Origin: Cichorium intybus
Taxonomy: Eukaryota; Streptophyta; Magnoliopsida; Asterales; Asteraceae
Length of the DNA stretch: 64,000 nt
Direction: 5' to 3'
Assembly (NCBI GenBank): GCA_023525715.1
Contig: CM042017.1
Span: 82,778,357 to 82,842,356 of the forward strand
In this document: in pieces, positions 45,135 to 58,440 of the stretch
Numbering within the stretch: position 1 is the first letter of the stretch
How the letters are laid out: the number at the start of each line of letters is the position of its first letter
Program-made: the position numbers and the translations under genes
Notes under the pieces: model-generated
What the model was told of the DNA's origin: nothing
Database searches by the model: none
Seen by the model: the letters and a program-made list of their open reading frames with translations, nothing else

Positions 45135-47440
45135 TTAGGAGAAAAGGACAAAAATAATTAAAACTTATACAATTTTATCACAAAACAACCAAATTATACC
45201 CAAATGACCAAAATAGTCAGAGAAATCGCAACTGCCTTTTGGCCAGATACGAAATTGATGAGATAGCGTGCACTTTTAGTTGTGTATAAATTTTTTTCTT
45301 TTTGCTTATTTTGGACCGTTGGGAAATCGTAGTGGGCTGTGATTTTTTCTGGCCCCAACTACGATTTTTCCTTCGACCAACTACGATTTTGGGCGGTTTT
45401 TACCGTTTAGGGGTAGGGTTTAAAGTTCAGGTTGTACGACACTTTTTCTCACATAAGCCATATGATTTCTAACATTTTGACTACGAAAAAGTTTGATTAC
45501 GATTTTTGACACTTTGACCACGAAAAGTAGAAGTTTGAATGGGAAAAAGTAATTTATACGTATTAGATAAGAAAAAAAAACAATATGTTTATTCCTTTCA
45601 ACTATTAAAGAGAGAGGGAGAGATGGAGATGAGTTCACAGTCTAATAAGTTATTTGTTGTTGTTTGCAATGTCAGGAGGTGGGAGATTGCTGATGATCAA
45701 CCAAAATATGATAGACTGTTTGTTAAGAAATAAGAATTATGGTTTACAATTTTTGGATTCCATAAATTATTTGAATTTATTCAATTTGGTGAAAAGAAAA
45801 TTTGGTTTGATAGATAAATAAGATATTACTTTGTTTTTCCAACATCCAGAAATGTTTTATATTATTGACATCATTGATGATGGTGATATTTCTCACATGT
45901 CAATATGAGTCAGAATGTTGCAAATGTTGTGCATTTGTATGTGGTTGAATGTGATTGAGATAACTGAGGCAGCGGGAGAGGAAAAGGCTCTAATAAGAAT
46001 AGATCTAACGAGCTATGAAGCAACAATATGATAGGTAATTGCATCTCTCCTATTGTACATCGGTATCATAGCCATCCATAATATGGTATTATTCCTGAAA
46101 AGATAGTGCAAGCACCAATTCATTAAGTTGGTCCTACAAATATTAAGTATGTCGGTGACGATTATGTTGGTGGATATGACACCATTCCAAAATCTATGGT
46201 GAATCAATTGGGTCAGTATTTAGGTATTGATGATGTTGGCACCGTTCTAGAAACCAACCTTCTTTAGAATGATGCCACCATTCCAGAAACCAACCCAATT
46301 CTGAACGATATGGCAAAAAAGAAAGTGATTCTAATGAAGGATTGTCTAATGATGACAATACAAATAGGCATACAAACACCTTATTGTATGATATGCCATA
46401 TACCTTTTTGTCCGAGGTCGATTCATGTAGAGACGACATCACACAGCTAACACCTAAGTCAACAAATTAGAATCATAACACAAATTTGATTTACAATAAG
46501 CACTTGGAGTGAAAGCCATTGAGGAAGGTCTTCAGTTAGAATAATCACGTCAACCAAAGAAAGATTGGAGGTTCTTTGTTGCAAAGAAAATTGTTCTTGG
46601 TATTTTAAGGCTTATGTAGTAAAAAACATGCTAAAACTTTCCAAGTTAGGAAATTGTTGACGAACACACATGCTTGTCTACACAATTGAACACGAACCAT
46701 CTTCAAGCCAACATAAAAAATGTTGGTCACTTAGTTTCAGAGGTTATGGCTGGAAATCACAATAGAGTGTACCGAGGCAGTAACATAGTAAGTGATATAC
46801 ACTCAAAGTATAAGATTGATATTACCTACAAACAGGCATGACGAGCAAAAGAATATGACATCCAACTATCAAAGGGAACACAAGAGAGTTCTTTTCCTCG
46901 ACTCTCAGCTACCACAACTTGGTTAAGCATAATCCTAGCACAGTCACACACATTTAAAACCGATGATGAGGATCTCTTTCAGTTCTTATATGTTTCTCTT
47001 GGTTTCTCGGTAAGCTCTCATTATTCATAATTTAAGTTTGAATGTATTATAATTTCCAAATAACTTTTTGTATGTTTGAAATTTTTGTAGATAGTTCATT
47101 TCTTAACTACTATAGGATAACGATAGTAACCGATGCTGCCACCGAAAGGGGGATTTTAAGGTTACCATGTTACTTGTGTGTGGCTATGGATGGTAACAAC
47201 CAAATATTACCAATTTCATATAGATTATGCTAAAATAGGTGTACAAATTAATAGACCCAGTCCTACAGAACTGAAAGATTGTATAGGTGATTCACCATAT
47301 CATACATTCATTTTTTATAGGGCTCCATCGATAGTAGTTGCCCTTGACAACGTATTTCCTAATGCCCATCATGGAATATGTTGTCACCATTTGTACATGA
47401 ACATAACAACCAAATTTGGGAAAAATATAAAGACATAGGC
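45135..47440 (+). pseudogene. Mutator-like (MuDR family) transposase remnant
   Basis: The N-terminal part may start near 45600 (MEMSSQSNKLFVVVCNVRRW) and is decayed. VYRGSNIVSDIHSKYKIDIT and AKEYDIQLSKGTQES (about 46770-46890) match the MuDR/MULE region before the catalytic domain, followed by an intron-like gap and CVAMDGNNQILPISYR (about 47176-47225). FYRAPSIVVALDNVFPNAHH and GICCHHLYMN (about 47310-47400) are the C/DDE-region HHGIC..H motif of MULE transposases. Multiple stops and missing segments make it dead. 'ggagaaaaggacaaaaataa' at about 45136 resembles a MULE terminus and may mark the 5' end. The 3' end is lost in LTR debris after 47440. Confidence 0.8.
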
Positions 47441-48450
47441 TATGTTCTGCCTGGCTTGCACCAGTATTTAAACTACATCATACAAGATGTTATCAACATA
47501 GATACATACAGACGTCCCCACGGACCGAGTCGGGTATTACAATTACCAAACCATAATGTCAACTACAAAGTGAACATGCACTGAGTCATATATGTCTCAG
47601 GCACATGCTTACCCCTATCACTGCTGCAAGTACATATAAAACAACACGCAACACAAAGATTAAGCTTACAAAAGCTCAGTGAGTAATCTTCTTGCCAGAC
47701 ACAATCATACACATATATCAGCTTATAAGATAATGGCAATTATAACCAAACAAAACCACAATAATCAGGCCTTTCAACTCACGTGCCAGCATTTTAATTT
47801 ATTAGTCATAATGACTGTAAGTCTATTGAATAACTTAATCCCATCACCATCTACGCAGCCACTAAGGCACACACACTAGCCAAATGAATAACTATCCCGC
47901 CACCTAGGTATACACACGCGCCAACTATATAAACACATGCAATTCTCCCTAAGATATCACACAGGTGGTCGACTCACTAGGTGGTTGGTTTCCCGGGTGG
48001 TCTACTCATTAGGTGATCGGATCCCCATGGGTGGTCGGCCCAACTGCCAACACTGCCTGCACAACTGACACTATCTATTCTGTAAACACTGCCTGTTTTG
48101 CCAACACCGATATGTCAACACTGCTTGCTCTTAGGGTGGTCGGTTCAGCTGCCAACACTGCCCTACCTTCTAGGTGGTCAGCTCTGCCCTACCATCCGGG
48201 TGATCAGCTCTATGGACAACACTGCCCACAGTACCAATCATAATTTACTACACATATTGTCTCATTCACTAGCTATACACAGCCACAATGTAATGGCCCA
48301 AATTTTCAACCTAAATTTTCTTTATTTTAATATAAATCATAATCTAATTTTAATTAGAAAATCATATTCAATTACATCAGAGTAAATGTTTGTCCCAAAA
48401 CCATATGATAAAATCTAAATATAAAATGATGTAGCGAAAGTTTCAAAACA
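47441..48450 (-). repeat. Ty3-type LTR debris
   Basis: Contains 'caagatgttatca', 'tccccacggaccgagt', 'cactgctgcaagtac', 'aagcttacaaaagctcagtgagtaat' phrases shared with 55354-55640 and 56651-56905. A terminus-like 'tgtaatggcccaaattttca' lies at 48289 and 'gatgcactgccgtcacgtcg' near 48455. 47950-48240 holds several 'ggtggtcgg...ctgccaacactgcc' phrases. Orientation is inferred from the copies at 55-58 kb. Confidence 0.55.
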
Positions 48451-48644
48451 TGAGATGCACTGCCGTCACGTCGGGATCCTTTCCTTTAATAACTGAAGTA
48501 ACTGAAAAGTGTGTAAATCAACGGGTATGCATAAAGTTTGGTGAGTTCCCCAAATACCATACATGCAACACAAATTAACTGATGCCGTTACTAATAAAGT
48601 GAATTCTATTGTCCATACAAAGCTTTTGAAATGCCAATAGGAGA

Positions 48645-50090
<1,446 letters not shown>

Positions 50091-50092
50091 AT

Positions 50093-50640
50093 TAAACCAT
50101 CTTAAAGGTGAGCAAGAATACTGAAAATATTGAACCGAACAGGTACAGATCCCGAACTGTATGTTATTAATCGGGTCGGTATTCGATCCCTCAAATTTCC
50201 ACTTTTCGGTTCTCGATGTTATTGGGTATGGTGCTCTTGGGTCCAGGTAAAAAGTGATACCCGTAATAGTACTACAATTCGAATGGTCCCAACTTTGTAA
50301 CACTTAATTGTTGCTACTTATGATAAAAGTGTCGCTATTGTTTCAACTGGGCTGATTCTTTTTGTTATGCATTATTGCTGTCTAAACTTAGAACCTCTGT
50401 TTTGTTCTACTTAAGCCCGAGTTCTATAACATCATACTTGAGTTGTTGCACATAGAAAATTGATATTGGGATGAGATTGGTATCAAAATACCGATACCAA
50501 TACTGAAACAAAACTGGAACCATATGTCACCTATCAGTTCGGTAATTGATTCCTATAAAATCCATATATGGTTTTGGTATAGTTTGCATTCATTTCATCA
50601 GCCAAAACTAACAAAAATGCACAAATCAAAACGAAACTAT
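50093..50640. repeat. Diverged copies of the 'ggtacc'-type dispersed repeat
   Basis: Phrases such as 'ggtgagcaagaatactgaaa', 'cgaacaggtacagatcccga', 'aaaataccgataccaatact' and 'tcagttcggtaattgattcc' resemble the hAT-like MITE at 20538-20820. Ends were not located. Confidence 0.45.
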
Positions 50641-51300
50641 AACAAAATCGGATTGGGCATCATGTCTTGTTAATGTTGGTTAATAAGAGGATTTGACTTT
50701 GTTAGAAATGTGATTAGGTGATATAAAATTTGCAAAGATCGGATGAGGTTTTTCGTAAGTCGACTTTTTCTTCGGTTTCGGTTTGGTTTTTGCTTGAATC
50801 TGGCCGCTTTTAGCGGTGGGTTAATATTGAAAAAGATTCAAGAACACTTTTGAGGTTTTATCTTGAGAAAAGATGATGGGCCAGAACAGTCATTTCACTT
50901 TAGACATAACATCCATTTATTAACAAAAAGAATCATTTTAAGAACCACATTTGTGCAACAAATGGAACATGTAGACGTATTCCATGACTTTTGACACAAC
51001 ACACCAGTTTTGATTTTATATAAACACATGCACCAAAATGACAAGTTAGTAAATGATATATTTTCAAAGGGAAATCAGGAGCATATTGATCTTATGCAAG
51101 TTATGTAAAATACTTGGATACAATTCAACCTACTAATTCACGCATACGCAACATAAATTAAATATAAATGTTGCTGGTCCAGAATAGTCAAAACGCAAAC
51201 ATCCACTTTTATTCAGAATTGAATATCTTGAAGTGAGCATAGCAACACCATCATAATTTATAAACGTAAACAAATGATTTGTAACTTTATATGCATGTCC
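50641..51300. other. Intergenic, no gene recognised
   Basis: No supported feature. Confidence 0.5.
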
Positions 51301-51304
51301 GCCC

Positions 51305-51600
51305 GATAAATGTTGAAACTGAATGACAATAACTTTATTGGTGAACTTCCTCGAGAATTAGAAATTAACGAGATTTAAATCTCTTAGATGTGGGTGATAA
51401 TAAATTCTCTAGAAATATACCGGAATGGATCGGAGAAAAACTTACACACTTGATAAAGTTTTAAGTTTAGGAAAAAATAACTTCAATGAAAGAATTCCTC
51501 GATCATTGTGCAAAGCTTCAAATCTTCAGATTTTAAATGTTGCATTAAACATTACAAGAACCATCCCTCATTGTCTAAGAAAGTGCATGCGACGGATCTA
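51305..51600 (+). pseudogene. LRR receptor-like protein fragment (forward)
   Basis: Frames read LKLNDNNFIGELPRELE, then LDVGDNKFSRNIPEWIGEKL, then RIPRSLCKASNLQILNVALN and TIPHCL. These are plant extracellular LRRs (LxLxxNxFxGxIP) of the receptor-like protein type, usually plasma-membrane sensors of pathogens or peptides. Frame changes and a stop break it, and only about three to four repeats remain. Confidence 0.75.
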
Positions 51601-51667
51601 TGTTCCTATATTGATGGATCTGCAAGAGTCTTCAAATGATTTTTCTCGCATTCAACTGTCCTAGAAA

Positions 51668-51950
51668 ATGAGGGATGGTTCTTACTAAAAAGTTGTATGC
51701 AACATCTAAAACTTGAAGTTTTGCACAAAGAGCAAAGAATTCTTTACGCGAAATTATGTTCATCTAATCTCAAACCATCTAAGGTGTAAGATTTTGTCCG
51801 ATCCATTCGGGTATAATTCCAGATAATTTATTATCAATCATATCTAAGAATCTTAAATCTAATAAATTCCCAGTTTTCACGAAGTTCACCAATAAATTTA
51901 TCGTCATTAAATTTCAAACCAGAGTCATGATGATGAATTAAGAACTATTG
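51668..51950 (-). pseudogene. LRR receptor-like protein fragment (inverted)
   Basis: The reverse strand contains the same succession of phrases as 51305-51600 (ttattggtgaacttcgtgaa, gataataaattatctggaat, cccgaatggatcgga, aaccatccctcattttctag), diverged by many substitutions and indels. It lies about 70 bases from the forward fragment. Confidence 0.7.
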
Positions 51951-53228
51951 AACTTGTAACCACATCATTGTAACCAGCTTTGTGAATTTTCAAGACATGT
52001 GAGAATTTAAACATTAGCATCCACCATCGCATTTGCCAAGAACCCCTAAACTCCTTCAAAGTTAGCCTAATCATCATCAAAATATCACGCAAATTCAAAT
52101 TCAGTCAATTTCAAAACAAACACACAAAATAACAAGATTCGAAATTCAGTAAGCAATCACCTAATTCTCAAATCAGATTTAGATTTTGATGAACATTCTG
52201 AAATCAGATTTATTCCGTCGATAACAATTACGCCTTCACAGTACACTAGTCTCTTGCTGCAGATATCAGAATAATTCAGATCCTTAGTTTAATTTTAGTT
52301 TGAAACATAAATTCGTTGGTATAGACATGCAATAGGTCATTTGGGTATACAAATATTACACAAGGGAAATGTATTTACGTTATTCTTGGTGATGATTTTG
52401 TGTCGGATGGCGATCAAGGTTTATGCACTTTCATGGATTAACAGAAGCCTTTGATTCACTGGGCGTCAAATTGGAAATTCAGATACACCGCCGAATAAAT
52501 AGATAATTAAATAAGACGATACCTGGTAGTATTGGCGGCGACAGTGGCGGTCGCCGGAATTTCATTAAGCAATCAGTACTGTGATCGACGGAATTACCAT
52601 GAATGTCGGTGTCCGATCGGAAACCCTACCTTGTTGGATATAAGCGTACTTTGGGAAGCAGATAAATAGGGCAATATGGCCAGATATGAGACGTCATATG
52701 ACAGTCATATTGGGCCTTCAACTCAATTACTCAAATTTGTGCAATGCATAGCCAGCCTCGTCATTATACAAATGGCCCATAGATTTAGTTTGGCTCGATG
52801 CCTAGATTTTCGTTTAGATTATTTTGATCATATTTGATAGATGTCAAGTTGGTGACATCTCATATTTTTTTTATATCATATTTTATTACATTGTCATCAT
52901 ACTATATAAGAAATATCTATCACATTTTATTATATTATATCATTTTTTTAAATAAAAAATTCAAAAATAAATAAAAAGCTTATTTTTTATAAAAAAACAT
53001 TATATTAAAAATAAAACATTACATTGGTATTAAAAAAACAATCCAAAAAAAGTAAAAATAAAAACAAACTTCGAAAAAAACAACGAAGCATGACAATAAT
53101 AAAAGAAAACTAGTTCCTAGGACAAATTTAGCTCGGACACTTTCCCGTATCGCTAGGAAAAATTTCCAAATCTTCGCCCTCGAAATCGGTGAGTTTTTTT
53201 GCAACAAGTCGATATCGGCGTTCCTTTG
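51951..53228. other. Intergenic; possible first-exon fragment near 52520-52640
   Basis: On the minus strand a short GC-rich stretch reads MKFRRPPLSPPILP before a GT donor-like site (about 52573-52527), preceded by UTR-like sequence with 'agggtttccgatc'. No downstream exon was recognised. 52860-53220 is AT-rich with poly(A) runs. Confidence 0.3.
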
Positions 53229-54317
53229 TTAGTCCCTTTGCGTTTCGGCGATTCTTTGTTGTGTTTCTATGATTTGTTGTTGCGCTTCAACGATTTTTTC
53301 TTCTACCCGATTCATTATCTCGACCTTGTCGGATTGTAGTTGGACGTAACGATCAAATTTTTCTCCAAATAAATCCATGACACTTGACTCCAAACTTTTG
53401 GCTCTCGAACCGGAAGCCGCTTTCTTCGCCTTGTCTCGCCCAATCAGTCGATCGATCGGTTGTTCGTCTTCAAGATCCACTGGCTCGTTGTTGACATCGA
53501 TATGTGTACATCCGTGGAATTGTTGTGATGTGTCTTGACGGACCGACCTCGAACGTTTCGTTCCGGAAGATTGCGAATCTTCGGTAAGAAGCCATTTTGG
53601 TTGTTTTCTCAACTCGGTCCAAGCCTTCACGTATGAAAATGTTTTTCAGGTGGGCGTAATTTTTTCATATTGTTGCATCGCCGCGTTGAAGACGTTGAAA
53701 TCGTTCGCGCCACTCTTGTGCATGTCTGTGAGGTTGTTTATACTGTTGAAGGTATTAAGCTTGATTCTCATTTCGTGCCATTTGGATGTTATTTTATCTA
53801 TGTTTCGACTCTATTCTCCCATTAAGTCGTAAAACGTTGATTGAACTTTTATACAAAACGTTTCTTGGGTTTGAGAGTCTCCGACTATTGGGTCAACGGA
53901 AACCGAAATCCACGCCTTGACCAAATTTAGTTGTTCGTCTTTTGTCCAAATCGTTCGCCCCTCATCTTGCAGTTTTTTTCCGTTCTTTTTCGCGGCCCGG
54001 CGGCGTTGGTTGTCAACTTGTTGTGTCTCCTCAACGGCTTCGGGAGACACCGGAATCGGTTGTGGTGGTGGTTGCGATGCTTGTAGTTGGAACCCTTGTT
54101 GGAATATGAAAGCCGGTTGGAATCCTTGTTGATACAATTTGAAAGGTGGGAATTGTTCTTGAAAAAGCGGTTGTTGTGAGATCAGGGAACCAGATTGAAG
54201 TAAATTTACAAAACCACCCCGCGATGATTCAAGTTTCGGGTATTGCCGAGGGGTCGAGTTTAATCCAAATGGATCATACTTATGGTTTGAAGGTAGGGTA
54301 TTTGGATTTTGCTCCGT
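53229..54317 (-). pseudogene. Myb/SANT-like, NAM-associated C-terminal type protein, broken
   Basis: The reading starts where a start codon is expected at 54317-54315, but the triplet is ACG. It continues NPNTLPSNHKYDPFGLN, a Gln/Pro-rich stretch, then GRTIWTKDEQLNLVKAWISV, the Trp-containing helix of a Myb/SANT-like DNA-binding domain. After a frame change near 53811, KWHEMRIKLNTFNS and KTFSYVKAWTELRKQPKWLL follow, then a coiled-coil C-terminus (VEAQQQIIETQQRIAETQR). This multicopy plant family is commonly transposon-linked; whether it belongs to a PIF/Harbinger element here is inference. The lost start, frameshift and internal stops make it a pseudogene. Confidence 0.72.
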
Positions 54318-55353
54318 AGCTTATAATTGTATAGAAAATATAGATAAGTTGGTGAAGGTGTGTTGTATTGAGGTAAAATTGTGGTATTTATACAGGTAAA
54401 AAAGGTAATTCAAAAAAAGTAATTTTTTTTAAATATAGTCGTTCAACGGCTAAAACGTTTTGATTGGGTATGATAACCCGTGCTTGCCATCACAAATGAC
54501 CACGACCACGCCCATCACGGTGCACCCGGGATGGTGTACACGGCCATGATGGGGAGCCACGTGGCCATCACGGTCCCTCCATGATACCCATTACGAATAG
54601 CCTTAGTATACTAGAGTAGAGATATTTGTCAACTTGTTAAATGTTTGATAAATGTCTAGTATTAAGGGTATTGGTAAAAATACTACATGATGTGATATGT
54701 GTGTGTGAAGTCAACTCACATAATACATACACCCACACACATAGAAGGGTTTATTTAAGATCATCGTAGTATTAATCAACTACTCCGAAAGGATTTAAAT
54801 GAAGTTGACTCGGATGTAAATTTTATAGGTTTCAAAATAAAATATATGTCGTTTAAAAAAATTATGTATTTCCGGTACTTGGGCAACTTGTCACATGACA
54901 ACACTACATAAAAAGTCACAAAAACAAATTATTTTGCTCCTAGATATCCTAATTTGGTTATTATAGGCTTTAAAAACAAAATTATGTTCCTTTAAAGGTT
55001 GTAGTACAAACAAAATTTTTGTTTCTATAGCTTATTTACTTTTTATTATATTAATACTTTCTGGAGTGGAGCGAAGCAATGTCTTTTTCTTTATTATAAA
55101 AAATCTATAGAAACAAAAAGTTATCCTATAGGTTTCCTTTTTACATTTTGTTGTTACTCTATAGAAAAAAAATTGATTCTACAACCATTGTAAGTTGCAT
55201 AGCTTGAAACAGAAATAATTTTTTTGTTTCAATTTGAATTCAAAACACAGTGATTTCCTAACCTTCCTTTGCACAAATTTGCAAATGTAATACTTTGGCA
55301 TCGGTGACAAAATTGATGATCTAATGTAGAAAAAGGTAAAATAAATGCGTAAC
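54318..55353. other. Intergenic with GC-rich patch
   Basis: 54480-54600 repeats 'catcacgg' and 'catgatgg' phrases and may be the end of the transposon carrying the Myb-like pseudogene; no matching opposite end was found. The rest is AT-rich. Confidence 0.4.
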
Positions 55354-55640
55354 TGTAACACCCGATTTTCCAAAAAAAAAAGTATACCCAAAAATTTTAA
55401 ACACATAACACATAACAATTGGGTATACTAGTACCCAAACCACGAAAACAAGATGTTATCAAGATTTTAAAATATATACAAGGTCCTCACGGACTAAGCA
55501 GACATTACAACATAAAAATCCAGCACGACGAAAGGACGGGCTCAAAGTCATCTCTCTCCCTCTATCACATGACATCACTGCTACATATACCTTCATAACA
55601 CACACACAACATGTAAGCTTGCAAAAGCATTCAGACAATT
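55354..55640 (-). repeat. Ty3-type LTR end (downstream copy)
   Basis: On the minus strand this is an LTR 3' end finishing in gggtgttaca at 55354. It matches 56651-56905 with indels (aaagtatacccaaaaatttt, aacacataacacataa, aattgggtatact, aaaatccagcacgacgaaag). Confidence 0.75.
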
Positions 55641-56630
55641 ACTCACACATAAGAAAATTAGGCACTAAGGTATACACACAACACGCACTCATCAAACATG
55701 ATTTTTTTTGTTGTATCATTCAAAACCATGCTACATTTCCCTACGGTCCGAACCCGGTGCCACATTAGGTTAGATCCGAATAAAAAAAATAAAAGGCATT
55801 GTCATTTTATCATTGGCAATCTCCATAGAAAGAGTCGGTATAAAGAGATATTCCACCAACGAACGGGCACATCATTATAGGAGACCAAAGGAAAGAGGAT
55901 TGGAATGGATTGTTTAATGCCTCAATCGGATGAGGCTATGGAACAAATACATAAAATATAACATACACAACCATCAATCCCAAAAGGGACAAGGTTACTC
56001 ACATACATCAACTCTCAACTCTTGGGTGTAATCAGCTACACTCACATACCTCAGCTCTTTTAACTCATGCTCAGCTCATGCTCATACTTGTTCTCATCAT
56101 TAGCTGGAATCTCACCTCAGCTAGAATCTCATCTCATCATCGGCTGGAATCTCACTATCAGGTGTGATCTCATATCGCCATCAATTGGAATCTCACCATC
56201 AGCTGCGATCTCATCTCATCATCAGTCACAACCTCATCTCATCATTAGCTGATATCTCGTCATCAGCTGTGATTTCATCTCATCATCAGCTGATATCTCA
56301 TGCCAGCTAGAATCTCGTCTCATCATTAGCTGATATCTCATCATCAACTAAAATCCTGTCTTATCATTAGCTGATAACTCATATCAGCTAAAATCTCATT
56401 TCATCATCCAATATTGGTCCAATCGGCTGTGACCAATTCATCAACTCGTCCTTCATTTGACATCATATCTATACTCACACACAAAATAAAACAAATAATA
56501 GACATAACAGAAAGGTTATATTCAACTCATATGCTAACATCTGCAGCAGTATCTTTTCTATGCATGTGATATGGGCTCTCTTCTCGGTTCAAGTCTAGGA
56601 TCCTACACTCAAGGACCTACTTCACTTAAA
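55641..56630 (-). other. Sequence between the two LTR-like copies
   Basis: No coding frame. It includes a minisatellite at 56090-56405. Adjacent to the primer binding site at 56631, it would be the start of an element interior on the minus strand. Confidence 0.45.
56090..56405. repeat. Minisatellite of 'atctcatcatcagctg' units
   Basis: About 12 imperfect units of roughly 20-30 bp (variants tcagctgatatctcatcatc, tcagctggaatctca). Confidence 0.85.
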
Positions 56631-56648
56631 CCACCGCTCTGATACCAA
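56631..56648 (-). promoter_or_regulatory. Primer binding site (Met-tRNA) on the minus strand
   Basis: The minus strand reads ttggtatcagagcggtgg directly after the LTR end ...tttacaag. Confidence 0.85.
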
Positions 56649-56650
56649 CT

Positions 56651-58400
56651 TGTAAAGCGCAATTTTCCATACAAAGTATACCCAAAAATTTTAAACACAT
56701 AACACATAAAAATTGGGTATACTATTACTCAAACCACGAAAATATTAAAAGATATACAATTACAACATAAAAATCCAATGCAACTAAAGGATGAACTCAA
56801 AGTGATGCTTATCCCTCTATCACATGTCTCCTCTATCACTGCTATAGATACCTGCATAACACACACAACATGTGAGCTTACAAAAGCTTAGTGAATAATC
56901 TCCCTGTTCGAAATCAACATAATATGTATTAGTGTTATAACCATATAAGAACCAACTCTTACAATACAATCAGTTGTACTTTCTCACTATACAGCTCAGC
57001 TAATCGATCTTGCTAAATACATTAGCAAATATATACCTCCTCTTTGTATCTGAAATTTGCAAATTTCATTAGATTCACAACCATCAGCCAATTTACTAGC
57101 AAACACTAACTCAATAGTAAGTACCACAACTAGTGCTGCTCATAAACTCAATCATAAACACTCGCATCTACCTATTCTGCAATCAACTATACTCAATTAC
57201 AACAACCCTCATCGCTGTAAAAAATATGACTAAAAGACTCTTTAACTCATCCACACTAGCATCTACTCTGCCTTTACAAATTAATATATATACTCAAGTC
57301 AACTATTGTTCATAGATAACAAAATCACTCCACTAATAAGTTACCACTGTAACAACATAACATATATATGTATATATATCTCAACATACGATAGTGTATA
57401 TATCTGACTTAAGTACTAGAGATTACTCACCTTAGGTTGGTTTGGAACATGTTATCCCTAGGTTTCTCGTATCTGCCTCCTTCCTATATGATTCAGATGT
57501 GATATAACATCATAGGTCAGATCTCAAACATCCTCACACATTCCAAAAGGTCAAACCCAACAAAAGAGGCAAGAAAAGCAGTCAATATTCATAGCGGCGC
57601 TATCACTAAGGATAGCGTAGCTATCCACTTAGCATTGCTTTTCTTGAGGATAGCGTCGCTATCCTCGCTGCACAGCTCTCTTTCGCGACTCTATGGATTC
57701 ATCCCTGAAACCTCCACAATTTACACAACAATGATCAAGGAAAATACACTAGAACCCTATAGTAACCTCATATACCACAGGAACTAGCTAATTTCACGAA
57801 TTAAGCAACTACGGTTCCAAAAACCCTAAAACTCAATCAAAACCACATACCTCTTGGATTTAGGGATCAAGAACAAGTTCTTGATGTTAAACTCGATCTC
57901 CTTTAGCTTCTACACGTTTTCCCTTGATCAATTTCATGATAAATCGGCTCAATTTCAACTAGAAGTGGTTTTGGGTGTTTTTTTTTTCAAAATGAACGTT
58001 TACAGACTAAATACACAACCTGACTCGCGACAAGAGCATCGCTATCCTTAGTGATAGCATCACTATCCACTAAGATCTCATAAGGCAACACACTTTGAGA
58101 TAGCGGCGCTATCCTCTATAGATAGTGTCACTATCTAGCCTTTACAGCTCTATTTCCACCAATTTTTGGTATAACCCCCTCCATAACTCAAACTCACACC
58201 CAACAAGTTCCAAATCGCAAATAATATACAATAAAAGACTCCTACCTCTTCTTACTCATCAAAAAACTCCAAACACGAAGGCAATGACAAAAGATTGCCA
58301 TACCTCTACTTTAAGCAACATGCAGCTAAAACCACACAAACTATAAGGTAACAACTCCACTTACCTTTACAAGCATCTCGGGAAGAAAACGGATCTCACA
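56651..58400 (-). repeat. Complete Ty3-type LTR on the minus strand, 1,750 bp
   Basis: On the minus strand it starts TGTGAGATCC at 58400 after a polypurine tract and ends CTTTACA at 56651 before a primer binding site. It contains at least six short palindromes of the form gatagcgNcgctatc (57591-57664 and 58035-58135). Confidence 0.8.
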
Positions 58401-58440
58401 CATTCTCCCCTCCTTAAAAAGATTTCGTCCTTGGAATCTC
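58401..58440 (-). promoter_or_regulatory. Polypurine tract and conserved gypsy 3' end
   Basis: The minus strand reads ccaaggacgaaatctttt then taaggaggggagaatg, the phrase that precedes the 3' LTR in many plant Ty3/gypsy elements. Confidence 0.85.

Noticed and set aside
56090..56405. CRISPR-like array
   Set aside because: Plant nuclear context, imperfect units, no spacers of constant length, no cas genes. It is a minisatellite.
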